From positions 1 to 6,449 of the forward strand of contig CAXUEX010000152.1 of assembly GCA_964250215.1 (NCBI GenBank): DNA of 6,449 nt. Direction: 5' to 3'. Below are positions 1 through 5,441 of the stretch, in pieces (position 1 is the first letter of the stretch; every line of letters begins with the position of its first letter). The position numbers were made by a program, and so were the translations under genes. Origin of the DNA: DAIDJM01 sp964250215. Its GTDB lineage: Bacteria; Pseudomonadota; Alphaproteobacteria; Acetobacterales; Acetobacteraceae. Below the pieces are notes generated by a model. The model saw only the letters and a program-made list of their open reading frames with translations, had not been told where the DNA came from and did not search any database.

Positions 1-1
1 G

Positions 2-1762
2 ATCGGCCCCGGCCGTTACGAAGGCCGAACGCTGAAGCGCCTGGCCGAAACCCCCGCCCGCATCCTCGGCGTATTTCGCGCCCCCGATCGCCTAACCCCC
101 ACCGATCGCCGCGCCAAGGCCGAATGGCAGATCCCCGAAGGCGAAACCGCCGGCGCCGAAAACGGCGAAATCGCGCTGGCCGAACCGCTGCCCGGCCGGC
201 CGCACGGGCTCAAACCCGCCCGCATCGTCGAACGCCTCGGCCGCACGGGCGAGGCCCGCTCGGTCAGCCTGATCTGCATCCACACGCACGGCATTCCGCA
301 GGATTTCGCGCCCGAAGCGCTCGCCGAAGCCGCCCGCGCCCGCGCCACCCCGCTCGGCCGCCGCACCGATCTGCGCGAAACCCCGCTGATCACGATCGAC
401 GGCGAGGACGCCCGCGATTTCGATGACGCAATCTACGCCGAACCGCACGAAGCGGGCTTCCGCCTGGTCGTCGCCATCGCCGATGTGGCGCACTATGTCC
501 GGCCCGGCTCGGCGCTGGATGGCGATGCGCGCCACCGCGGCAATTCCTGCTATTTCCCCGATCGCGTCGTGCCCATGCTGCCCGAAGCGCTCTCCAACGG
601 CTGGTGCAGCCTGCGCCCAAACGAAGAGCGCGGCTGTCTCTACGTCGAAATGATCGTGGCGCCGAACGGCGAAAAGCAATCGCACCGTTTCGGCCGCGGC
701 CTGATGCGCAGCGCCGCCCGCCTCACCTACGACACCGTGCAGCACGCGCACGATGCCGGAAGTTCCGCAAATCTGCCGCCCGGCCTGCTGCCCACGCTCG
801 ATGCCGCATTCCGCGCGCTGCTCGAAGCCCGCACACGCCGCGGCACGCTCGATCTCGATCTGCCCGAACGCCGCGTCATCCTCAACGATCGCGGCCAGGT
901 GGAGCAGGTCTCCCCCCGCCCCCGCCTCGACAGCCACCGCCTCATCGAGGAATTCATGGTGCTGGCCAACGTCGCCGCCGCCGAGGAACTGGAACGCCTG
1001 CGCCGCCCCTGCATGTATCGCGTGCACGCCCCGCCATCGGAAGAAAAACTCGCGTCGCTGCGCGATTTCCTAGCCACGCTCAGCATCGGCCTGCCACCCG
1101 GCCGCACCATCCACCCGCGCGATCTGGATCATGTGCTGCAAAAGGTCGCCGGCACCGACCGCGCCCAGCTCGTCAACGAAGTGATGCTGCGCAGCCAGAG
1201 CCAGGCCGCCTACGCGCCCGACAATATCGGCCATTTCGGCCTGGCGCTGCCGCGCTACGCGCATTTCACGAGCCCCATCCGGCGCTATGCCGATCTGCTG
1301 GTGCATCGCGCGCTGATCGCCGGCCTCAAGCTCGGCCCCGGCGGGCTGGATGCGGAGGCAGCCGCCGGTTTCGCCGACACCGCCGACCACATCAGCGCCA
1401 CCGAACGCCGCGCCGCGATCGCCGAACGCGAGGCGACCGACCGTTACTTATCTGCCTACCTAGCCGACAAAATCGGCGCGAGCTTCACAGCACGCATCTC
1501 CGGCGTCGCACGTTTCGGGCTTTTCGTTACATTGCAAGCGACAGGCGCCAACGGCCTGATTCCGCTCTCCTCCCTGGCCGACGATTATTGGATGCACGAC
1601 GAAACCACCCAGTCGCTCAACGGCCGCCGCACCCGGCAGAGCTATCGGCTCGCCGACACGGTGGAAGTGCGGCTGCGAGAAGCCAGCCCCGTCACCGGCG
1701 GCCTTGTGTTCGAGATGATCCAGCCTGCGGAGCGGAGCGGCAAGCAGCGCCGGTCGCGTTGA
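2..1762 (+). CDS. rnr: Ribonuclease R, 5'-truncated by the window edge
   Basis: This is a processive 3'-to-5' exoribonuclease of the RNase II/R family, cytoplasmic, which degrades structured RNA. The frame is open from base 2 and gives 586 residues. Alphaproteobacterial RNase R is usually 700 or more, so the N-terminal helix-turn-helix and part of the first cold-shock domain are missing. Fragment residues 1 to about 100 fit the cold-shock region. The RNB catalytic domain follows, with the metal-binding motif IDGEDARDFDDA; its Asp residues 133, 139, 141 and 142 have the same spacing as the four catalytic Asp of E. coli RNase II. The RNB signature FTSPIRRYADLLVHR lies near residues 422-436. An S1 RNA-binding domain covers about 489-575. 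The C-terminus is short and lacks the long Lys-rich tail of E. coli RNase R. The next gene starts within the stop codon. The true start cannot be seen. Confidence 0.97.
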   Translation: MGPGRYEGRTLKRLAETPARILGVFRAPDRLTPTDRRAKAEWQIPEGETAGAENGEIALAEPLPGRPHGLKPARIVERLGRTGEARSVSLICIHTHGIPQDFAPEALAEAARARATPLGRRTDLRETPLITIDGEDARDFDDAIYAEPHEAGFRLVVAIADVAHYVRPGSALDGDARHRGNSCYFPDRVVPMLPEALSNGWCSLRPNEERGCLYVEMIVAPNGEKQSHRFGRGLMRSAARLTYDTVQHAHDAGSSANLPPGLLPTLDAAFRALLEARTRRGTLDLDLPERRVILNDRGQVEQVSPRPRLDSHRLIEEFMVLANVAAAEELERLRRPCMYRVHAPPSEEKLASLRDFLATLSIGLPPGRTIHPRDLDHVLQKVAGTDRAQLVNEVMLRSQSQAAYAPDNIGHFGLALPRYAHFTSPIRRYADLLVHRALIAGLKLGPGGLDAEAAAGFADTADHISATERRAAIAEREATDRYLSAYLADKIGASFTARISGVARFGLFVTLQATGANGLIPLSSLADDYWMHDETTQSLNGRRTRQSYRLADTVEVRLREASPVTGGLVFEMIQPAERSGKQRRSR

Positions 1763-3276
1763 ATCGCAAATGGTGGCGTCGTCTCGGGCTGGCTCTGCTG
1801 CCGGTTCCGGGTGCGGCCTGCGCCGGCGGCTTCAATACCGGGCTCGCGGCCAAAGTGTTCGCGGCCGGTTTGGCCTTCACGGCGCCGCGCGCGCTCGATG
1901 CCGTTTCAGTCGGCGATCTCGCCGTCTGGGGTATCGGCGGCATCAACGCCCTCGATCCCGCGCTCACCGCCACGCTGGATGGCGGCCATGTGAAACTCGC
2001 CTCGCCGGTGCGCACGCTGCTGGACCGGCCCGCACCGGAAGCGGGCGACGCGACCCGTTGGGGCAGCCTTGCCGCCGACCTGGAACAGAGCGCGTTCGAA
2101 GCCTCGCCACTGCTGCGCCGTGCGGGGCAGCAGATTTTGATCCAGAGCTTCTTCGACGAAGCTTTCAACCATCTCGATCCCTACTCGCGTTACGTGCCAC
2201 CCGCCCCGGCCGAGGCGGAGCGCGACCGGCTTTCGATCGATGCCGGCGCCGGCCTCACGCTGGTGCGCCAGGGCGCGGCGCTCGCGATCGCCGATATCGT
2301 GCCCGGCGGCCCCGCCGCCGATGCCGGCCTGCGCGTCGGCGACCGGCTGTTGCGCGTGAACGATGCGGGTCTGCGCGGCCTCAGCGTGGCGCGGGCGCAA
2401 GCGCTGCTCACCGGCCCCGAGGGCACCGATATCGGCCTGCGCGTGCGCGGGCTGGATGGGGCAGTGCGCGACCTGGATATCGCGCTCGCCTACGTGCCGC
2501 CGGAAACCGTGTTCGCGCGGCGCGAGGGCGATCTGTTCGTGATCCGCATCGATGCCTTCGTGGCCAACACCGCCGAGCGGCTGAGCCAGGCGATCGAAAC
2601 CGGCATGAGCGGGCCGCATGCGCAGGCCATGGTGCTGGATCTGCGCGGCAATCGCGGCGGGCTGCTGCGCCAGGCCGTAACCGGCGTGGCGCTGTTTGCC
2701 GAGCAAGGCGTGATCGCCAGCACCGCCGGTCGCGACCCGGCCGCGGCGCACGATTGGCGCATCGATGGCGGCGGCGATCTCACGCAGGGCATGAAGCTGA
2801 TCGTGCTGGTGGATGGCCGCACCGCGAGCGCGGCCGAGGTGATGGCGGCGGCGCTCGCCGATCTGGGCCGCGCCGTGGTGGTAGGCAGCACCACGCTGGG
2901 CAAGGGGCTGGTGCAGACGCTCACCCGCCTGCCCGATGGCGGCGAACTGTATATAAGCTGGAGCCGGATCCTGGCGCCGAAGGGTTGGCCGCTGCAGGCG
3001 CTGGGCGTGATGCCGCAGCTTTGCACGAGCCTCGGCCCCGACCGCACCGCGAGCGAGTTGCAGAGCCTGGAGGGCGGCGACCAGGAAATGGCGGCGGCGC
3101 TCGCCGATCTGGGCCGCGCCGTGGTGGTAGGCNNNNNNNNNNCGCCGCTCCCGGCGGCGCAAGCCGTGGGACTGCGTTCCCCCTGCCCCGCCGCCGAAGG
3201 CAGCGACGGCGACATGGGCGCCGCGCACTTCCTTACCAGCCACCCGGAAGCCTACGCGGCCGCGCTGCTGAAATAG
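1759..3276 (+). CDS. S41 family (C-terminal processing) peptidase with PDZ domain, exported
   Basis: This is a serine peptidase of the Tsp/CtpA type, expected to act in the periplasm on substrate C-termini. TTG at 1759 is the only sensible start: it overlaps the rnr stop by four bases and puts a signal peptide first (basic NRKWWRR, hydrophobic stretch, probable cleavage after Ala-Cys-Ala at residue 22). No good Shine-Dalgarno lies close, so coupling to rnr is likely. The N-terminal domain carries LDPYSRYV. A PDZ domain spans about 158-244 (GGPAADAGLRVGD). The core has VLDLRGNRGG, nucleophile Ser357 in TASAAE and general-base Lys382 in GKG, 25 residues apart as in E. coli Tsp. Two Cys (422 and about 476) flank the damaged tail and could form a disulfide. 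Ten Ns fall at 3133-3142. The 15 residues before them repeat the active-site segment exactly, so residues about 444-462 should not be trusted. The frame is the same on both sides of the Ns. Confidence 0.93.
   Translation: MNRKWWRRLGLALLPVPGAACAGGFNTGLAAKVFAAGLAFTAPRALDAVSVGDLAVWGIGGINALDPALTATLDGGHVKLASPVRTLLDRPAPEAGDATRWGSLAADLEQSAFEASPLLRRAGQQILIQSFFDEAFNHLDPYSRYVPPAPAEAERDRLSIDAGAGLTLVRQGAALAIADIVPGGPAADAGLRVGDRLLRVNDAGLRGLSVARAQALLTGPEGTDIGLRVRGLDGAVRDLDIALAYVPPETVFARREGDLFVIRIDAFVANTAERLSQAIETGMSGPHAQAMVLDLRGNRGGLLRQAVTGVALFAEQGVIASTAGRDPAAAHDWRIDGGGDLTQGMKLIVLVDGRTASAAEVMAAALADLGRAVVVGSTTLGKGLVQTLTRLPDGGELYISWSRILAPKGWPLQALGVMPQLCTSLGPDRTASELQSLEGGDQEMAAALADLGRAVVVGXXXXPLPAAQAVGLRSPCPAAEGSDGDMGAAHFLTSHPEAYAAALLK
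2842..2886 (+). repeat. Direct repeat, copy 1 (45 bases, native copy)
   Basis: This segment lies in the S41 peptidase active-site region, between nucleophile Ser357 and Lys382, and encodes MAAALADLGRAVVVG. The sequence is what the family needs here, so this is the genuine copy. It matches 3088-3132 over 45 of 45 bases, 246 bases away and in the same frame. Confidence 0.97.
3088..3132 (+). repeat. Direct repeat, copy 2, abutting the N gap (probable assembly artefact)
   Basis: This is an exact copy of 2842-2886 that ends at the first N. The base before the match differs (A instead of G), so identity begins at the ATG and stops at the gap. A conserved catalytic segment has no reason to recur in the C-terminal tail. 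The perfect identity plus the abutting gap suggests a mis-extended contig end. A short GCG-rich stretch native to both sites could have seeded the error. A real tandem-type duplication cannot be excluded from the sequence alone. Confidence 0.95.
3133..3142. other. Assembly gap (10 Ns)
   Basis: Ten unknown bases lie inside the S41 peptidase gene. Ten is a common placeholder length, so the real distance may differ. The reading frame happens to be kept across the run, and good protein sequence resumes at once after it (PLPAAQAVGLRSPCPAAEG), so the gene is probably intact in the organism. Confidence 0.99.
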
Positions 3277-3286
3277 CGGCCGCGGC

Positions 3287-3315
3287 TTGACCTTCGGCCG
3301 CCGCATCCGCATGTT
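3287..3315 (+). promoter_or_regulatory. Possible sigma-70-type promoter for rpmG
   Basis: TTGACC at 3287-3292 is a strong -35 match. It is followed after 17 bases by CATGTT at 3310-3315, a weak -10 (three of six consensus bases). The site lies in the 87-base spacer between the S41 gene and rpmG and would start transcription about 40 bases before the rpmG start codon. The -35 sits in the loop of a small GC-only hairpin. This is inferred from spacing and -35 quality only. Confidence 0.4.
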
Positions 3316-3353
3316 CCGGCGCTTTCCGGCCGCTATCGGCTGCCGGACGTTTC

Positions 3354-3358
3354 GAGGT
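3354..3358 (+). promoter_or_regulatory. Ribosome binding site of rpmG
   Basis: GAGGT lies five bases before the ATG at 3364. It supports that ATG; the GTG directly before it (3361) would leave only two bases of spacing. Confidence 0.75.
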
Positions 3359-3363
3359 GCGTG

Positions 3364-3531
3364 ATGGCCAAGTCGAACACCGTGCAGATCAAGCTCGTGT
3401 CCACTGCGGATACGGGCTATTTCTACGTGACCAAGAAGAATGCGCGGACCAAGACCGCGAAAATGGAGTTGAAGAAATACGATCCCGTCGTGCGCAAGCA
3501 CGTCGCGTTCAAGGAATCGAAAATCAAGTAA
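3364..3531 (+). CDS. rpmG: 50S ribosomal protein L33 (Cys-free, zinc-independent type)
   Basis: This is a small basic component of the large ribosomal subunit. The 55-residue product begins MAKSNTVQIKLVSTADTG and continues with YFYVTKKNARTKTAKMELKK, the classic bacterial L33 pattern; the tail ends KHVAFKESKIK. Length and sequence fit the family along the whole protein. There is no Cys, so it belongs to the L33 class that binds no zinc, as is usual in Proteobacteria. A GAGGT ribosome binding site precedes the ATG. A possible promoter lies just upstream, so the gene need not depend on read-through from the S41 gene. The methyltransferase gene starts 41 bases downstream on the same strand with no clear terminator between them. 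Codon choice includes more A/T-ending codons than the flanking genes, as expected of a highly expressed ribosomal gene. Confidence 0.96.
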   Translation: MAKSNTVQIKLVSTADTGYFYVTKKNARTKTAKMELKKYDPVVRKHVAFKESKIK

Positions 3532-3561
3532 GCTTACTCCGCTAGCCGTTACGCCGCGATC

Positions 3562-3566
3562 AGGGA
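3562..3566 (+). promoter_or_regulatory. Ribosome binding site of the methyltransferase gene
   Basis: AGGGA lies six bases before the ATG at 3573 and supports that start. Confidence 0.6.
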
Positions 3567-3572
3567 AATCGC

Positions 3573-4166
3573 ATGAAGCAGGCCGAAGCGCTTCCCCGGC
3601 TGGGACAGGAAATTGCCAATGCCGGTCTGTTCTTCCGGCGCTGGATGGCCAATCCGCTGCAGATGGGCTCGATCGTGCCATCGTCAGCGGCGCTCTGCCG
3701 GCGGATCGTGGCGCAGACCCGTACGGCGCCCGACGAAGTGGTGGTGGAGCTGGGGGCCGGCACCGGCGTAATCAGCAAAGCGCTGATCGAATCCGGCCTG
3801 AGTGCCGAACGGCTCTACGTGGTGGAAATCGTCGGCGACATGGCTGTGCATCTGCGCCGTGGCCTGCCCGGCGCGCATGTGATTGAGGGCGATGCGCGGC
3901 GGCTGCCGCACCTGATCCCGCCCGAACTGCACGGCCGCATCGGCACCGTGGTGGTGGGCATACCGCTGGTGCTGCTGCCGGTGCCCGAGCAGCGCCGCTT
4001 CATCGACGCCATAGAGGCCGTGGCGCCCGGCCGCGGCTTCATTCTCTATAGTTACTGCATCACCTCGCCGCTGCCCTGGAAGAAGCACGGGCTGGTGCCG
4101 AAGCGCGAGGCCTGGACGCCGCTGAATTTTCCGCCGGCCTCGGTGTGGCGCTACACGCCCCGTTAG
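3573..4166 (+). CDS. PmtA-like phospholipid N-methyltransferase (SAM-dependent)
   Basis: The 197-residue protein resembles the Rhodobacter/Sinorhizobium PmtA family, which uses S-adenosylmethionine to methylate phosphatidylethanolamine toward phosphatidylcholine at the inner face of the membrane. The N-terminus has FFRRWMANPLQMGSIVPSS (residues about 20-38), typical of this family and thought to help membrane contact. SAM motif I is VVELGAGTG (57-65). The acidic residue after strand 2 is Glu85 in YVVEIVGDM, and GDAR (106-109) follows. The C-terminus NFPPASVWRYTPR also fits PmtA-type enzymes. No transmembrane segment is seen. It follows rpmG by 41 bases and may be cotranscribed. Its stop is one base from the stop of the convergent minus-strand gene. 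Related enzymes act on other lipids (for example ornithine lipids), and members are often misnamed rRNA adenine methyltransferases, so the substrate is inferred. Confidence 0.78.
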   Translation: MKQAEALPRLGQEIANAGLFFRRWMANPLQMGSIVPSSAALCRRIVAQTRTAPDEVVVELGAGTGVISKALIESGLSAERLYVVEIVGDMAVHLRRGLPGAHVIEGDARRLPHLIPPELHGRIGTVVVGIPLVLLPVPEQRRFIDAIEAVAPGRGFILYSYCITSPLPWKKHGLVPKREAWTPLNFPPASVWRYTPR

Positions 4167-4167
4167 G

Positions 4168-5064
4168 TCATTCCGGGCTCGTGCTGTCGCGCCAGTTCGC
4201 GAACATCTTGTTGCGGCAGCGTTCAACTACCGAAATTGTTTCTTCTTCGTGCGCGATGCGCTCGTGCTCCGCCGGGGTGGTCGGGCGGCTGCCTTCGGCG
4301 GCGATGTCATGCAGCAGACGGTCGCGGTCTTCGCTGGCGAAGCTGCCGCAGGTGGCGGCGAGCCAAGCTGCGATTGCCGGCGCGTATTGCGCATCGGCCA
4401 CGCGGTCGGGCGCGATCCAGCCGGCGGCGCCGGCCGCAATCGCCGGCGGCGCGTCCATCTGCCGCAGGTATGATTCGGTTTCGGCGCGCGGCAAAGACAA
4501 ATGCGGATCCAGAACATTTCCGTTGCGCCGGCCGCCGGCGGCCCACACCAGCACGCAGGCGCCAGCGCAGCCGCACGCGGCGGGCGCATCGGAGCAGAGT
4601 TCGAAAATGGTTTCACCGGCGATGGCCACCAGCTCCGCCTGGCCACCCTGGCGGCGATAGAACGGTGCCGAAACCGAAAGCCGCAGCCGGCGCACGAGCT
4701 GGCCGATCCGCATCGCCTCCGCTTCATCGCCACCGGGCGAATTGAGGTAGAGATCGGCGAGAAAAGGATTGTTGGCGGTCAGCAGGGATCGCAGCTTGGC
4801 CGCATCGCCGGGCCTAATCGAGCCATCGAGCTGGGCGGCGATGCAGCTCGTTTCGCGCGGCTCGCGACCACTGGGATAGAGTCCGGCCGGCGCCGAAGCT
4901 ACCGCCGCTTCGGCGACGCAAGCCACCTCCGCCGCGCGGGCGCCTACCGTGGCGGCGAGCAGAAGAATTAGCGGCGCACCCCACCGGATCAGCTTCGCCA
5001 GACCGGCATCCTCCGCTGGAAGGCGCGATGCTAGACCTTGGGGCGGCGCGCGATCAATCCGCAC
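4168..5064 (-). CDS. Exported ClpP/crotonase-fold-like protein, catalytic residues apparently lost
   Basis: This is an uncharacterised secreted protein with a ClpP-like pattern. The longest frame starts at GTG 5064 (298 residues), but a signal peptide begins only about residue 22 (AKLIRWGAPLILLLAATVGARA, cleaved near Ala44). A GGAGG eight bases before CTG 5001 suggests translation really starts there (277 residues). After the signal come a strand with DLYLNSPGGD (104-113; numbering from GTG 5064), the ClpP-type Ser-Pro-Gly-Gly loop, and then CAGACVLVWAAGGRR (166-180). Relatives I recall have Cys-x-Ser-Ala-Cys at this site, with Ser as nucleophile; here Gly168 takes its place. The His usually found shortly after is replaced by Pro192 in LSLPR. 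Eight Cys (49, 74, 157, 164, 166, 170, 239, 283) in the exported part suggest disulfides. Function is unknown; a binding or scaffold role is possible. Confidence 0.75.
   Translation of the reverse strand: MRIDRAPPQGLASRLPAEDAGLAKLIRWGAPLILLLAATVGARAAEVACVAEAAVASAPAGLYPSGREPRETSCIAAQLDGSIRPGDAAKLRSLLTANNPFLADLYLNSPGGDEAEAMRIGQLVRRLRLSVSAPFYRRQGGQAELVAIAGETIFELCSDAPAACGCAGACVLVWAAGGRRNGNVLDPHLSLPRAETESYLRQMDAPPAIAAGAAGWIAPDRVADAQYAPAIAAWLAATCGSFASEDRDRLLHDIAAEGSRPTTPAEHERIAHEEETISVVERCRNKMFANWRDSTSPE
5010..5014 (-). promoter_or_regulatory. Strong Shine-Dalgarno inside the annotated frame of the ClpP-like gene
   Basis: On the minus strand this reads GGAGG, eight bases before an in-frame CTG at 5001-4999. 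No comparable site precedes the GTG at 5064. The CTG would remove 21 polar residues that precede the signal peptide. CTG starts are rare, so this is a suggestion that automated gene callers would miss. Confidence 0.5.
5028..5057 (-). promoter_or_regulatory. Possible promoter of the ClpP-like gene
   Basis: On the minus strand TTGATC (5057-5052) is followed after 18 bases by TAGCAT (5033-5028), four of six matches to the -10 consensus. Transcription from it would begin near 5021, downstream of GTG 5064 but upstream of the GGAGG at 5010-5014. If real, it requires the shorter protein. The evidence is motif resemblance only. Confidence 0.3.
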
Positions 5065-5080
5065 GCATCGGGAATGTAGC

Positions 5081-5085
5081 GGGAG
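5081..5085 (+). promoter_or_regulatory. Ribosome binding site fixing the DUF3147-like start
   Basis: GGGAG lies eight bases before GTG 5094. It supports that GTG over the in-frame ATG at 5028, which would add 22 polar residues before the first membrane helix and run into the divergent gene. Confidence 0.65.
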
Positions 5086-5093
5086 ACGGCTTC

Positions 5094-5441
5094 GTGTTCT
5101 TCGCCCTCAAGATCGTTGTCTCGGCGATCCTCATCGCGATCGTCTCCGGCGTCGCACGGCGGCAGCCGGCGTTCGGCGCCCTTATCGCCTCGCTGCCACT
5201 CGTTTCCGTGCTGGGCATGGTTTGGCTGTGGCTCGAGACGCGAGATCCGGCGCGCATGGAGACCCATGTCGAGGCGACGTTCTGGTATGTTCTGCCCTCG
5301 CTGCCGATGTTCCTGGCGATCCCGGCGATGATGCGGGCAGGCGTGCCGTTCTACGCGGCGTTGATCGCCGGGTGCGGGCTGACATTCGGCCTCTACACGC
5401 TGCTGACATGGGTTTGCCCGCGCTTCGGCCTCAATCTGTAG
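5094..5441 (+). CDS. Small four-helix inner-membrane protein, DUF3147-like
   Basis: The 115-residue integral membrane protein has about four hydrophobic segments, near residues 2-19, 27-46, 61-80 and 85-107. Landmarks are LKIVVSAILIAIVSGVARR, FGALIASLPLVSVLGMVWLW and FWYVLPSLPMFLAIPAMM, which match the DUF3147 pattern as I remember it (a lysine in helix 1, ALIASLPL in helix 2, FWxVLPSL in helix 3, and a terminal RFG). Such proteins have no established function. The GTG start with GGGAG upstream gives a protein that begins directly with the first helix, as in the family; the upstream ATG at 5028 is less likely. It is divergent from the ClpP-like gene and converges on nnr with an 11-base overlap of the coding ends. 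No promoter of its own is convincing. Confidence 0.8.
   Translation: MFFALKIVVSAILIAIVSGVARRQPAFGALIASLPLVSVLGMVWLWLETRDPARMETHVEATFWYVLPSLPMFLAIPAMMRAGVPFYAALIAGCGLTFGLYTLLTWVCPRFGLNL

Noticed and set aside
92..1390. Long open frames antisense to rnr
   Set aside because: They mirror the third-position GC bias of rnr, have low-complexity Ala/Gly/Arg-rich translations and match no family; the plus strand carries clear RNase R motifs.
1806..1832. Lipoprotein signal at Cys21 of the S41 peptidase
   Set aside because: The residues before the Cys are Gly-Ala-Ala, and the -3 position lacks the Leu-like residue a lipobox needs; Ala-Cys-Ala fits ordinary signal peptidase cleavage better.
3276..3301. 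Hairpin just after the S41 stop (GCGGCCG at 3276-3282 pairing with CGGCCGC at 3295-3301, loop of 12) as a terminator
   Set aside because: There is no T-tract after it, palindromic GC words are expected by chance in DNA this GC-rich, and the loop holds the better-supported -35 element.
1906..3681. 591-codon antisense frame across the S41 gene and rpmG
   Set aside because: It crosses the N gap and three features, its translation has no recognisable domain, and the opposite strand shows complete S41 and L33 signatures.
5028..5093. ATG at 5028 as start of the DUF3147-like protein
   Set aside because: It adds a polar 22-residue leader not expected in the family, has no ribosome binding site and would overlap the divergent gene; GTG 5094 has GGGAG at good spacing.
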